From the NCBI RefSeq assembly GCF_022965755.1, contig NZ_CP095187.1, positions 1,240,001-1,304,000 of the forward strand: a stretch of 64,000 nt of DNA. Direction: 5' to 3'. Under the pieces are notes generated by a model. It made no database searches. It was not told the DNA's origin and saw nothing but the letters and a program-made list of their open reading frames with translations. The stretch comes from Pseudoxanthomonas sp. F37 (lineage in GTDB: Bacteria > Pseudomonadota > Gammaproteobacteria > Xanthomonadales > Xanthomonadaceae). Below, piece by piece: positions 28,453-35,919 of the stretch (positions within the stretch are counted from its first letter, which is position 1; each line of letters starts with the position of its first letter). Position numbers and translations under genes: made by a program.

Positions 28453-28473
28453 GCCGGGGCGCCTTGCCCCGGC
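28453..28473 (+). terminator. Weak hairpin after leuS
   Basis: Arms GCCGGGGC and GCCCCGGC enclose GCCTT, 3 bases after the leuS stop. No T tract follows, so it may only attenuate or stabilise the message. Confidence 0.3.
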
Positions 28474-28533
28474 GTTCACCTGCGGTCCGGCTAGGCTATT
28501 GCCGCCCATGACGGGCTCGTCCAGACTTCGCCC

Positions 28534-29085
28534 ATGATCCGATTCCGCTTGCCCGTCCTCGTCCTCGCCCTGGTCTTCCTGGCCGGCTGCGGCTTCCACC
28601 TGCGCAACAGGATCGCGTTGCCATCCGACCTGGGGCCAGTGCGGGTGGTCGGCCCCACCGCCTCGTACAGCGCCCTGGTCACCAGCCTGTCGCGTGGCCT
28701 GCAGGCGGCGGGAGCCACGCTGGCCGCACCGGTCGGCGAGGACGCCGACGCCACTATCGCGCCGGATGCGCAGGTCGCGACCTTGCGTATCGCGTCCGAG
28801 CGCTGGGGCGACCTGCCCATCGCGGTGGACCAGTTCGGCCGTGCCCAGGAATTCAGTCTGCGCTACGCCGTGGTGTTCGCCTTCACCAAGGCCGACGGTA
28901 CCGACCTGGTGCCGCAGCAGGTGGTCGAGCTGTCGCGCGACTACGTGTCGCCGCCGCAGAATGCGACGGGTACGTCGACCGAGCGCGAGGTGCTGGCGGA
29001 AGAGCTGCGCCGCGAGATGGCCGCCTCCATCCTGCGCCGCGTCGACGGCGTGGTGCGTTCCCGCCCTGCGGACGCCGCCCCCTGA
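28534..29085 (+). CDS. lptE: LPS-assembly lipoprotein LptE
   Basis: The 183-residue lipoprotein has a lipobox LAGC (Cys19) and the family-typical start of the mature chain, GCGFHLRN. LptE plugs the LptD barrel and helps place lipopolysaccharide in the outer leaflet. Family-like parts include the ERWGDLPIAVDQFGRAQEF and SRDYVSPP regions and the C-terminal AEELRREMAASILRR. The stop shares one base with the holA start (TGATG), as in many relatives. Confidence 0.93.
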   Translation: MIRFRLPVLVLALVFLAGCGFHLRNRIALPSDLGPVRVVGPTASYSALVTSLSRGLQAAGATLAAPVGEDADATIAPDAQVATLRIASERWGDLPIAVDQFGRAQEFSLRYAVVFAFTKADGTDLVPQQVVELSRDYVSPPQNATGTSTEREVLAEELRREMAASILRRVDGVVRSRPADAAP

Positions 29086-30119
29086 TGGAGCTGAAGCCGG
29101 AACAGCTGGCGGCGCGCGGTACGACCGAGCCGCTGCATCCGGCCTACCTGATCGCCGGGCCCGAAACGCTGCGCGTGCTGGAGGCGGCGGACGCCGTACG
29201 TGCGCACGCGCGGGCGCAGGGCATCGGTGAGCGCGAAGTCTTCGATGCAGACGGGCGCGATTTCGACTGGGGCCAGCTGGAGGCCAGTTTCAACGCACCC
29301 AGCCTGTTCAGTGCCCGCCGACTGGTGGAGGTGCGCCTGCCTGGCGGCAAGCCGGGCAAGGAAGGCGCCGAGGTCATCGGCGGCTTCTGCGCCAACCCGC
29401 CGCCCGACGTGGTGCTGCTGGTCACCGCAGGCGAATGGGGCAAGGCTTACCAGGGCAAGTGGAGCGACGCCATCGCGCGCATCGGCGTGGTCGCGGTGGC
29501 GTGGGCCATCAAGCCGCACGAACTGCCGGGATGGATCGAAAGCCGCCTGCGCGGCAAGGGCCTGCGCGCCGACCGCGACGCGGTGCAACTGCTGGCCGAC
29601 CGCGTGGAAGGCAACCTGCTCGCCGCGGCGCAGGAGATCGACAAGCTGGCGCTGCTCAGCGATGGCGGCGTGCTCGATGCCGAACGCATGGAGTCGCTGG
29701 TGGCCAATGCGGCCCGCTACGACGTGTTCCGCCTGACCGATGCGGTGCTGGCGGGGCAGGGCGCGCAGGTGTCGCGCATCGTCGCCGGCCTGCGCGCCGA
29801 AGGTGACATGGTCGCGGGCCTGATGCCGATGGTGGTGAAGGAACTGCTGCGCACGGCCGCACTGGCGCGCGTGCAGGCCGGTGGCGGCAACCTGGCGGCG
29901 GAGATGAAGGCGCAGGGCATCTGGGAGGCAAAGCAGGCGCCGTTCAAGCGCGCCCTGCAACGGCACGCTTCGCCGGCGCGCTGGGACCGCTTCGTCGCCG
30001 AGGCCTCGAAGATCGATCGCACCGCCAAGGGACGTGGCGACGGCGACGCCTGGGTGGCGCTGGAGCGGCTGCTGCTGGCCATCGCCGACGCCAAGGCCGT
30101 GCGCCTGCTGGTGGCCTGA
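29085..30119 (+). CDS. holA: DNA polymerase III subunit delta
   Basis: The 344-residue protein loads the sliding clamp as part of the clamp loader. The N-terminal AYLIAGPETLRVLEAADAVR, the central SLFSARRLVEVRLP and the C-terminal DRFVAEASKIDRTAKG with LERLLLAIAD match HolA. Length is typical. It overlaps lptE by one base and is followed by nadD after 11 bases. Confidence 0.95.
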   Translation: MELKPEQLAARGTTEPLHPAYLIAGPETLRVLEAADAVRAHARAQGIGEREVFDADGRDFDWGQLEASFNAPSLFSARRLVEVRLPGGKPGKEGAEVIGGFCANPPPDVVLLVTAGEWGKAYQGKWSDAIARIGVVAVAWAIKPHELPGWIESRLRGKGLRADRDAVQLLADRVEGNLLAAAQEIDKLALLSDGGVLDAERMESLVANAARYDVFRLTDAVLAGQGAQVSRIVAGLRAEGDMVAGLMPMVVKELLRTAALARVQAGGGNLAAEMKAQGIWEAKQAPFKRALQRHASPARWDRFVAEASKIDRTAKGRGDGDAWVALERLLLAIADAKAVRLLVA

Positions 30120-30130
30120 CGGCACGCGCG

Positions 30131-30808
30131 ATGCTGCGGCTCTTCTACGGCGGCACCTTCGATCCCATCCACAACGGACACCTGGCCATCGCGCGCGCCG
30201 CGCGCGACGCGCTGCGCGTGACCGTGCGCCTGATGCCCGCCGCGGACCCGCCGCATCGCGCGCCACCGGGCGCGAGCGCGACGCAGCGCGCGCACCTGCT
30301 CGATCTGGCGATAGAGGGAGAGGACGGCCTGTGCGTGGACAGGCGCGAACTGCGCCGGGCCGCGCGGTTGCCGGCGTCGCGGTCGTACACGGTGGACACG
30401 CTGCGCGAATTGCGCAGGGAACTGGGCGACGCAGCCCCCCTGGCCCTGCTGATCGGGGCCGACAGCCTGCTGGGCCTGCCGGGTTGGCACGAATGGCGGG
30501 CCCTGTTCGGTCTGGCCCATTTCGTGGTGGCGGACCGTCCCGGCGTGCCGCTGGATGCCGGCCTGCCGCCCGGTCTGGCCGAGGTGCTGGCATCGCGCTG
30601 GACCTCCTGCGCCGACGCGCTGGCCAGGACGCCGGCCGGCCTGGTGTACCGGCTGGACCACCCGTTGCAGTCCGAATCGGCCACCGACATCCGCCGCCGG
30701 ATCTCCGCCGGTGAGCCCTGGCGCCACCTGGTGCCGGCCCGCGTCGCCACGGCGATCGCCGACGAAAGGCTCTACCTTGACCGGGCCGCGACGCACGGTC
30801 CGCTATAA
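30131..30808 (+). CDS. nadD: Nicotinate-nucleotide adenylyltransferase
   Basis: The 225-residue enzyme converts nicotinate mononucleotide and ATP to deamido-NAD in NAD synthesis. The nucleotidyltransferase motif [11 protein letters not shown] (HxGH) is at residues 7-17, and the C-terminal [12 protein letters not shown] region carries the equivalent of the (S/T)xxR motif (SATDIRRRI). It ends at 30808, inside a TATAAT sequence that may serve rsfS. Confidence 0.95.
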   Translation: MLRLFYGGTFDPIHNGHLAIARAARDALRVTVRLMPAADPPHRAPPGASATQRAHLLDLAIEGEDGLCVDRRELRRAARLPASRSYTVDTLRELRRELGDAAPLALLIGADSLLGLPGWHEWRALFGLAHFVVADRPGVPLDAGLPPGLAEVLASRWTSCADALARTPAGLVYRLDHPLQSESATDIRRRISAGEPWRHLVPARVATAIADERLYLDRAATHGPL

Positions 30809-30809
30809 T
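30804..30809 (+). promoter_or_regulatory. Candidate -10 (TATAAT) before rsfS
   Basis: A perfect TATAAT spans the nadD stop codon. TTGACC lies 21 bases upstream, too far for a standard sigma-70 promoter, so the -35 is doubtful. Transcription from it would give a leader of about 24 bases before the rsfS TTG. Confidence 0.35.
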
Positions 30810-30839
30810 CGGACCCGTATCTCCAGAGCCACCAAGCCT

Positions 30840-31256
30840 TTGTCCAGCCAAGCCCACGTCATCAAGACCCGCCTCCCCAGTCCGCCGCCGGCCCTGCCGG
30901 ACCTGCTCGCCAACGTCCATGCGGCGTTGCATGAACTGAAAGCCAAGGACGTCGTCGAGATCGACGTGCGCGGCAAGTCCAGCGTCGCCGACTACCTGGT
31001 CATCGCCTCGGGCACCTCGACCCGCCACGTGAAGTCGATCGCCGACGAAGTGGTGAAGTTCGCCAAGAAGCTGGACGTCATGCCGCTGGGCGTGGAAGGC
31101 GAGCGCGAGGCCGAATGGGTGCTGGTGGACCTGGGCGACGTCATCGTCCACGTCATGCTGCCGCGCGTGCGCGAGTTCTACGCGCTGGAGCGCCTGTGGA
31201 CGGTCGGCGACCAGCCGCCGGAAGACATCGAAACCGCGGACGAATCGCGCCTCTGA
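30840..31256 (+). CDS. rsfS: Ribosomal silencing factor RsfS
   Basis: The 138-residue protein binds ribosomal protein L14 and blocks subunit joining in slow growth. The family core is clear: [39 protein letters not shown], and [20 protein letters not shown]. No ATG or GTG fits the N-terminus. I take the TTG at 30840, which gives a start [20 protein letters not shown], but this is uncertain by up to 20 residues. In many bacteria rlmH follows directly. Here a PhoX gene on the other strand intervenes. Confidence 0.93.
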   Translation: MSSQAHVIKTRLPSPPPALPDLLANVHAALHELKAKDVVEIDVRGKSSVADYLVIASGTSTRHVKSIADEVVKFAKKLDVMPLGVEGEREAEWVLVDLGDVIVHVMLPRVREFYALERLWTVGDQPPEDIETADESRL

Positions 31257-31279
31257 TGCGCCATGACCGCGGATAGTAA

Positions 31280-31303
31280 GAACGGCGCCGCAGGGCGCCG
31301 TTC
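31280..31303. terminator. Bidirectional hairpin between rsfS and phoX
   Basis: Arms GAACGGCGCC and GGCGCCGTTC enclose GCAG. It lies between the convergent rsfS and phoX stops. T tracts are short. Confidence 0.65.
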
Positions 31304-31321
31304 TCCGTTCGGGGTCACCGG

Positions 31322-32857
31322 TCAGAGCGGCCCGCGCTCCCAGGGGCCGGTGATGGCGACGGTGATGCCGGGCGACTGCAGGTTGACGAACAGCGTGCGC
31401 GAGAGCGGATCCCAGCACGCGCCGCAGAACTCGCTTCCGCGGTAGTCGCCCTCCGCCACCGACTTGCCGGCGTTGGCGATCTGGGTGGAGGTCAGCTGCA
31501 CGTTGTTCTTGCACAGGTAGAACGATTCTCCCGCACGGGTCAGGCCGATCAGGCGCGCGCCAGGGCCGTATTCGTCGGGACTCTCGCCGCCGTCCTCGCA
31601 CAGCACCACGCCGCCGCGCCCGCTGACCGTGATGTTGTCGGGATTGTGCGCGGCCAGCTGGTTGCCGCTGACGAACAATGCCTTCAGCCGCTGCGTGAAC
31701 AGGTCCAGCACCCACACCGATCCGTTGCCGCGGCCCTTGCGGCCCTGCGCGTCCACGCCGGTGCTGGTGTCGACGATGAACATCTTGCCGTAGCTGTACC
31801 AGATGCCTTCGCCACGGCTCATCCGCAGCGCGCCCTCGCTCCATGCCTGCGCGAACGGCCCACTCAGCGTTTCGCCGGCGGATACGTCGGGGAAGCCGGC
31901 CGGCGCCGCGATCGTGTCCAGGTCCGGATCCGGGATGTCCACCCATTCCAGCGCGTACTCGTCGCCGATGCCGGCCACGCTCAGGTCGACGTTGCGGCGC
32001 CCGCGCACGCGCGCCGCCTGCAGCCGGCCGCCGTTCTCCAGCGAACCGTTGCGGCCACGGCGGTCGTTCGGGACGAATCGGTACAGGCCGGACTTGTTGC
32101 GGTCGTCCTCGGTCAGGTAGACGATGCCGGTGCGCGGATCCACGGCCACGGCTTCATGGCTGAAACGGCCCAGGCCCACCAGCGGACGGCCGGTCGTGCG
32201 TTCGCTGTCCGGGTCCACTTCGAAAACGTAGCCGTGCTTGCGGCCCGTGCTCGACGTGGCATCGGTCTTGATCTCCTCGCAGCTCAGCCAGGTGCCCCAC
32301 GGGGTCGGGCCGCCCGCGCAGTTCACCAGCGTGCCGCCCAGGCTGGGCTCCATGCGCGTCCATTGGCCATGGCGCCAGCCCAGCGTCGTGGTGCCGCCGC
32401 CGGCGAACTGCGTGCCGCTGACGGTGCCCGTGTCGTACATGCCGGGCGCCCGGATGGGCGTGCCGGCGCCACGCTCATGGTTGCGGATCAGCACGTACTC
32501 CAGGCCGTGCCCATGTCCTGGGACGCGGCGGCCGTGGCGCGGGCGACGCACGCCGACCACGGCCATGCCGTCGTGGCGGTCCGGGCATGGCTGGCCGTCG
32601 TCCATGCGGTCGCCGCTCCAGCCGAAGGAGCGATAGCGGAAACCACGCGGCAACTGCAGCAGCGGCAGGCCGGTGGCCTCGTCCGCGACCGGAGCCAGCG
32701 GACCGTAGCGGCTGGGAACGGGCGAAAGCCGCGTCGCGGTCGTGGCGGCCTGTGCCTGGCGCGCGTACAACGCGCCCAGGCTGCCGATGGCACCCATGGC
32801 GACGGCGGCGGCACTGCCTTTCAGGACCTGGCGGCGGGAGGGATCGAACAGCGTCAT
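31322..32857 (-). CDS. phoX: PhoX-family alkaline phosphatase (DUF839), TAT-exported
   Basis: The 511-residue protein begins with a twin-arginine signal (SRRQVLKG, then an Ala-rich hydrophobic stretch ending ARQAQA) and so is exported folded. The mature part matches the PhoX/DUF839 family: LIRNHERG, GGTTTLGWRHGQW, NCAGGPTPWGTWLSCEE, FSHEAVAVDPRTGIVYLTEDD and LCEDGG. PhoX enzymes are calcium/iron phosphatases that release phosphate from organic esters under phosphate starvation. Some relatives have other activities. AGGAG precedes the ATG at 32857, and a Pho box lies 60 bases upstream. The gene interrupts the usual rsfS-rlmH neighbourhood. Confidence 0.85.
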   Translation of the reverse strand: MTLFDPSRRQVLKGSAAAVAMGAIGSLGALYARQAQAATTATRLSPVPSRYGPLAPVADEATGLPLLQLPRGFRYRSFGWSGDRMDDGQPCPDRHDGMAVVGVRRPRHGRRVPGHGHGLEYVLIRNHERGAGTPIRAPGMYDTGTVSGTQFAGGGTTTLGWRHGQWTRMEPSLGGTLVNCAGGPTPWGTWLSCEEIKTDATSSTGRKHGYVFEVDPDSERTTGRPLVGLGRFSHEAVAVDPRTGIVYLTEDDRNKSGLYRFVPNDRRGRNGSLENGGRLQAARVRGRRNVDLSVAGIGDEYALEWVDIPDPDLDTIAAPAGFPDVSAGETLSGPFAQAWSEGALRMSRGEGIWYSYGKMFIVDTSTGVDAQGRKGRGNGSVWVLDLFTQRLKALFVSGNQLAAHNPDNITVSGRGGVVLCEDGGESPDEYGPGARLIGLTRAGESFYLCKNNVQLTSTQIANAGKSVAEGDYRGSEFCGACWDPLSRTLFVNLQSPGITVAITGPWERGPL

Positions 32858-32916
32858 CGTGCGACTCCTGCGGGCGGGGGGAGGGGACGACGCTAGGCAG
32901 CGCAGATAACCGCCAC

Positions 32917-32934
32917 ATGACAGAGGCATGACCC
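32917..32934 (-). promoter_or_regulatory. Pho box upstream of phoX
   Basis: On the minus strand the site reads GGGTCAT, GCCT, CTGTCAT, i.e. the 7-4-7 PhoB box with one perfect half-site and one at 5 of 7. A TATCTG that could be a weak -10 lies 8 bases downstream, and the start codon 60 bases downstream. This placement fits PhoB activation. Confidence 0.75.
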
Positions 32935-32966
32935 TTGCAGGCGGGCCGACGGACGTGTGACGCCGC

Positions 32967-32978
32967 TATCATGGGGTC
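32967..32978 (+). promoter_or_regulatory. TATCAT 6 bases before the rlmH start (possible leaderless transcript)
   Basis: TATCAT (32967-32972) is followed by GGGGTC and then the ATG. The GGGG is too near the start codon to act as a normal Shine-Dalgarno site. No clear -35. Confidence 0.4.
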
Positions 32979-33449
32979 ATGAAATGCCGTCTCATCGCCA
33001 CCGGCGAGCGTGCGCCGTCGTGGGTCGCCCAGGGATTTGCCGAGTACCAGAAGCGGTTGTCGCACTGGTTGCCGTTCGAACTGGTCGAAATCGAGCCGGG
33101 TCTGCGCGGGAAGGGGCGCGATCCGCAGCGCGCGATCGAGGACGAGGGCAGGCGCGTGCTCGCGGCGCTGCCGAAGAACGCCCATGTGGTCGCGCTGGAG
33201 GTCACCGGCAAGCCTTATTCGTCGGAACAGCTTGCCCGGCGGCTGGAGCACTGGCGCACCCTGGGGCGCGACATCGCATTGCTGATCGGCGGACCGGAAG
33301 GCCATGCGCCGGACGTGGTCGCGGCGGCGCACGAGAAGTGGTCGCTGAGTCCGCTGACGCTGCCGCACATGCTGGTGCGGCTGGTGGTGGCCGAGCAGGT
33401 GTACCGCGCGGCGGCGATGCTGGCCAACCATCCATACCACCGCGCGTGA
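32979..33449 (+). CDS. rlmH: 23S rRNA pseudouridine-1915 N3-methyltransferase
   Basis: The 156-residue SPOUT methyltransferase acts on the assembled 70S ribosome. The family is recognised by the N-terminal MKCRLIATGERAPSWVAQG, the SAM-binding ALLIGGPEGHAPDVV, and the C-terminal LPHMLVRLVVAEQVYRA with NHPYHR. Length matches E. coli RlmH. It is divergent from phoX, with 121 bases between. Confidence 0.96.
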   Translation: MKCRLIATGERAPSWVAQGFAEYQKRLSHWLPFELVEIEPGLRGKGRDPQRAIEDEGRRVLAALPKNAHVVALEVTGKPYSSEQLARRLEHWRTLGRDIALLIGGPEGHAPDVVAAAHEKWSLSPLTLPHMLVRLVVAEQVYRAAAMLANHPYHRA

Positions 33450-33480
33450 TGCGGCGGCTTTCATCCTACGGGTGGACAAG

Positions 33481-33509
33481 CCAGAGGCCCGCCGGACGCG
33501 GGCCTCTGG
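33481..33509. terminator. Bidirectional terminator between rlmH and tonB
   Basis: Arms CCAGAGGCCCG (33481-33491) and CGGGCCTCTGG (33499-33509) enclose CCGGACG. It serves the convergent rlmH and tonB genes. T tracts are short. Confidence 0.65.
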
Positions 33510-33528
33510 TTCCCTCATGGCGTGGACA

Positions 33529-34194
33529 TCACTGCAGGCTGAAGGCGATCGGCACCAGGCCGTAGGCCTGCACCGCCTGTCCGTCCTGCATGGCGGGCTT
33601 GAAGCGCCATGTCTTCAGCACATGCTGGAGCGCGGCCTTGTCCAGGTTGCGGTTGCCGCTGCTGCTTTCGATGGTCACGCTGACCGGCGTGCCATCCACG
33701 TCCACCAGCACGCGCAGCATCACCGTACCCTGCACGCCTTTGCGCAGTTCGTTGATCGGATAGCGCGGCGAGGTGGCGCTGACGTACTCCAGCGTGGCCG
33801 AGGGCAACGGGCCGGCAACGGCCGGACCGGCGACGTCGCCGGTGTCGACCACCGACGGCTCGACGACGGGCTCGCTGCCGCCATCGACGATCACCGGGGT
33901 ATCCAGGGCGGGGGTCACCACGTCGGTCCGCGGCTGGATCACGTCCGGCTTCTTTTCCGGAACGATCTTGCGTTCCTCGACCACGGGGACGGGATCGGGG
34001 AGGACCTTCTTCTCATAGATCTGGAAGATGGGCTTCTTGGGTGCCTCGAGGGCCAGCGGCTCGATGGGCGGTGCCGCCATCGGCATCAGCAGCATGAGCA
34101 GGGCGGCGGCGTGGACCGCGATGGCGGCGGCGAGGGCGGCGACGCGGCCGCTGTCGATGCGGGTGTCGGAACCGTGGGGTAGTGCGCGAACCAT
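33529..34194 (-). CDS. tonB: TonB family energy transducer
   Basis: The 221-residue protein has a short cytoplasmic N-terminus, one membrane helix (about 20-40), a proline/valine/glutamate-rich periplasmic linker (PKKPIFQIYEKKVLPDPVP and following) and the C-terminal TonB domain (about 135-221, YPINELRKGVQGTVMLRVLV and LKTWRFKPAMQDG). It couples proton-motive force to outer-membrane receptors. No exbB or exbD is adjacent. The linker is less rich in Pro-Lys and Pro-Glu repeats than in E. coli TonB. The ATG at 34194 is preceded by AGGAGG. Confidence 0.9.
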   Translation of the reverse strand: MVRALPHGSDTRIDSGRVAALAAAIAVHAAALLMLLMPMAAPPIEPLALEAPKKPIFQIYEKKVLPDPVPVVEERKIVPEKKPDVIQPRTDVVTPALDTPVIVDGGSEPVVEPSVVDTGDVAGPAVAGPLPSATLEYVSATSPRYPINELRKGVQGTVMLRVLVDVDGTPVSVTIESSSGNRNLDKAALQHVLKTWRFKPAMQDGQAVQAYGLVPIAFSLQ

Positions 34195-34336
34195 GATCCA
34201 CCTCCTGAGGGCTGTGAATGGAACAACGCTCGGCCGCGAGGAGTGGGGTTGCCACGTCCTGGCGCCGCACGCCCAGACTGTACTCCGGCGCATGGCGTCC
34301 GCAAGAGGGCGGGGGTTCGACCTTCGGTGTAGTCCT

Positions 34337-34354
34337 GTTGCGGGTTCCCGCAAC
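34337..34354. promoter_or_regulatory. Palindrome GTTGCGGG-TT-CCCGCAAC upstream of tonB
   Basis: The 8-base arms are perfect with a 2-base centre, too tight for a stable hairpin loop, so a protein-binding site is as likely as an RNA structure. It lies about 143 bases upstream of tonB, next to the terminator of the SIMPL gene. Confidence 0.4.
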
Positions 34355-34355
34355 G

Positions 34356-34380
34356 AAAACGGCGCCCCGAGGGGGCGCCG
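34356..34380 (-). terminator. Terminator after the SIMPL-domain gene
   Basis: Arms CGGCGCCCC and GGGGCGCCG are followed on the minus strand by TTTT. It lies 24 bases after the stop. Confidence 0.75.
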
Positions 34381-34404
34381 CAAGGGGGTGCTGCGCTATC
34401 AGGC

Positions 34405-35151
34405 TTACCTGCCCAGTTCGAACACCACATCCAGGTTGACCGAGACCGTGGTTTCGCCCGGCGACACCGGCGGTGCGGCGCCGGCACGATCGAAGGACTC
34501 CGCCTTGGCCATCGCCATCATCGGGACCGGACGGAAGCCGCCGCCGCCTTCGGAAATGCTGACGATCCTGCGTACCTTCAGGCCCAGCGACTTCGCATAG
34601 GTCTCGGCGCGGCCCTGGGCCTTCTTGAGTGCGGCCAGGCGAGCCTCGTCATAGACCGGCTCCGGTTCGTCGATCTCGAAGCTGGGCCCGTTGATCTGGT
34701 TGGCGCCCACGCCGGCCAGCGCGTCCAGCACCTTGCCCAGCTTGGCGATGTCGCGGACCTTCACGCTGACCGTATTGTTGGCCTGGTAGCCGGTGATCTT
34801 CGGGGCCTCGTTCTCGGCATAGCGGTACTGCGGATTGAGGCTGATCCCGCTGGTCTGCACGTCCTTGTCGGCGATGCCGGCGGCCTTGATGGCCGCCACC
34901 ACCTTGGCCATCTGCTCGCTGTTCTGGCGCATGGCGGTGTTGCCGTCCACGGCCTGGGTGACCACGCCGGCGGAGATCGTGGCGATGTCGGGCACGCGCG
35001 AGGCCTCGGCCTGCGCCGACACGTTGAGCAGGGTCCCGTCGGACGGGATGGCGTAGGCCGGTGAGGTCTGGGCGTGGCTGGTCATGGCGGCGGTGGCTCC
35101 CAGGGACAGGGTCAGGGCGAGCAGCAGGGGGCGGATCAGGGGCAGACGCAT
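34405..35151 (-). CDS. SIMPL domain (DUF541) exported protein
   Basis: The 248-residue protein has a signal peptide (LLLALTLSLGATAAMTSHAQ) and one SIMPL domain similar to YggE: LNVSAQAEASRVPDIATISAG near the start, then QTSGISLNPQYRY, NTVSVKVRDIAKLGKVLDAL and a C-terminal SLGLKVRRIVSISEGG. Family members are periplasmic, and E. coli YggE lowers oxidative stress by an unknown mechanism. AGGAGA precedes the ATG at 35151. It reads toward tonB but ends in its own terminator. Confidence 0.88.
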   Translation of the reverse strand: MRLPLIRPLLLALTLSLGATAAMTSHAQTSPAYAIPSDGTLLNVSAQAEASRVPDIATISAGVVTQAVDGNTAMRQNSEQMAKVVAAIKAAGIADKDVQTSGISLNPQYRYAENEAPKITGYQANNTVSVKVRDIAKLGKVLDALAGVGANQINGPSFEIDEPEPVYDEARLAALKKAQGRAETYAKSLGLKVRRIVSISEGGGGFRPVPMMAMAKAESFDRAGAAPPVSPGETTVSVNLDVVFELGR

Positions 35152-35300
35152 GGGATCTCCTTTTCGTGGGTCGGATGGCGGGACACCCGGTCGTCGTCGA
35201 CGCGCAAGGGTGTTCACGATGACATGAACGGGCCGTGATCTGCGGCAGGGTTACCGGCACCGGGCCCGTATCAGGACCCATTCAGTCAGGTGCCGCGGGT

Positions 35301-35312
35301 TATTCTTCCGTG
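35301..35312 (+). promoter_or_regulatory. TATTCT 6 bases before the maf start (possible leaderless transcript)
   Basis: TATTCT (35301-35306) is followed by TCCGTG and the ATG at 35313. There is no Shine-Dalgarno sequence and no clear -35. Confidence 0.4.
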
Positions 35313-35909
35313 ATGCTCTATCTGGCCTCCCAATCCCCCCGTCGCGCCGAACTGCTGACCCGCCTGGGCTTCCCGTTCGGCCGGATCGACCTCGACATTC
35401 CCGAACACCGCCAGCCCGGCGAGCCGGCCACCGACTATGTGCGCCGGGTCGCCCGGGAAAAGGCCGGCGCCGGGCTGCTCAAGGTCGTCGCCACTCCCGG
35501 CGCGGTCGTGCTGGGCGCCGATACCGAAGTCATCCTGGACGAAGAGGTCTTCGGCAAGCCGGCCGACGAAGCGGAAGCCGCCGCCATGCTGCGCCGCCTG
35601 TCCGGACGCACCCACCAGGCGGTATCCGCCGTGTCGGTGGTGAGCGCCGGACGCGAGGCCCAGGCGCTGGTGGTCACCGAGGTGACCTTCGCCGAGCTGG
35701 ACGAGGCCGACATCGCGGCCTACGTCGCCAGCGGGGAGGCGATGGGCAAGGCCGGTGCGTACGGCATCCAGGGGCGCGCCGAGCAGTTCGTCACCCGCCT
35801 GGCCGGCAGCTACTCGGCGGTGATGGGCCTGCCCCTGCACGAGACGGCGCGGTTGCTGCGCGGCTTCGGCCTCCATCCCACGGCCGCCGCCGCCACCGCG
35901 TCAGCCTGA
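35313..35909 (+). CDS. maf: Maf-family nucleoside triphosphate pyrophosphatase
   Basis: The 198-residue enzyme hydrolyses non-canonical or modified nucleotides. The signature [14 protein letters not shown] is at residues 6-19, with [20 protein letters not shown] and [11 protein letters not shown] further on. The position before rng matches E. coli yhdE (dTTP/UTP pyrophosphatase branch), so this is the likely subfamily. It is followed after 10 bases by rng. Confidence 0.92.
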   Translation: MLYLASQSPRRAELLTRLGFPFGRIDLDIPEHRQPGEPATDYVRRVAREKAGAGLLKVVATPGAVVLGADTEVILDEEVFGKPADEAEAAAMLRRLSGRTHQAVSAVSVVSAGREAQALVVTEVTFAELDEADIAAYVASGEAMGKAGAYGIQGRAEQFVTRLAGSYSAVMGLPLHETARLLRGFGLHPTAAAATASA

Positions 35910-35919
35910 GGAAGGACCC

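Noticed and set aside
30777-30809. TTGACC with TATAAT as a complete sigma-70 promoter before rsfS
   Set aside because: The 21-base spacer is outside the usual range, so only the -10 is kept as a low-confidence feature.
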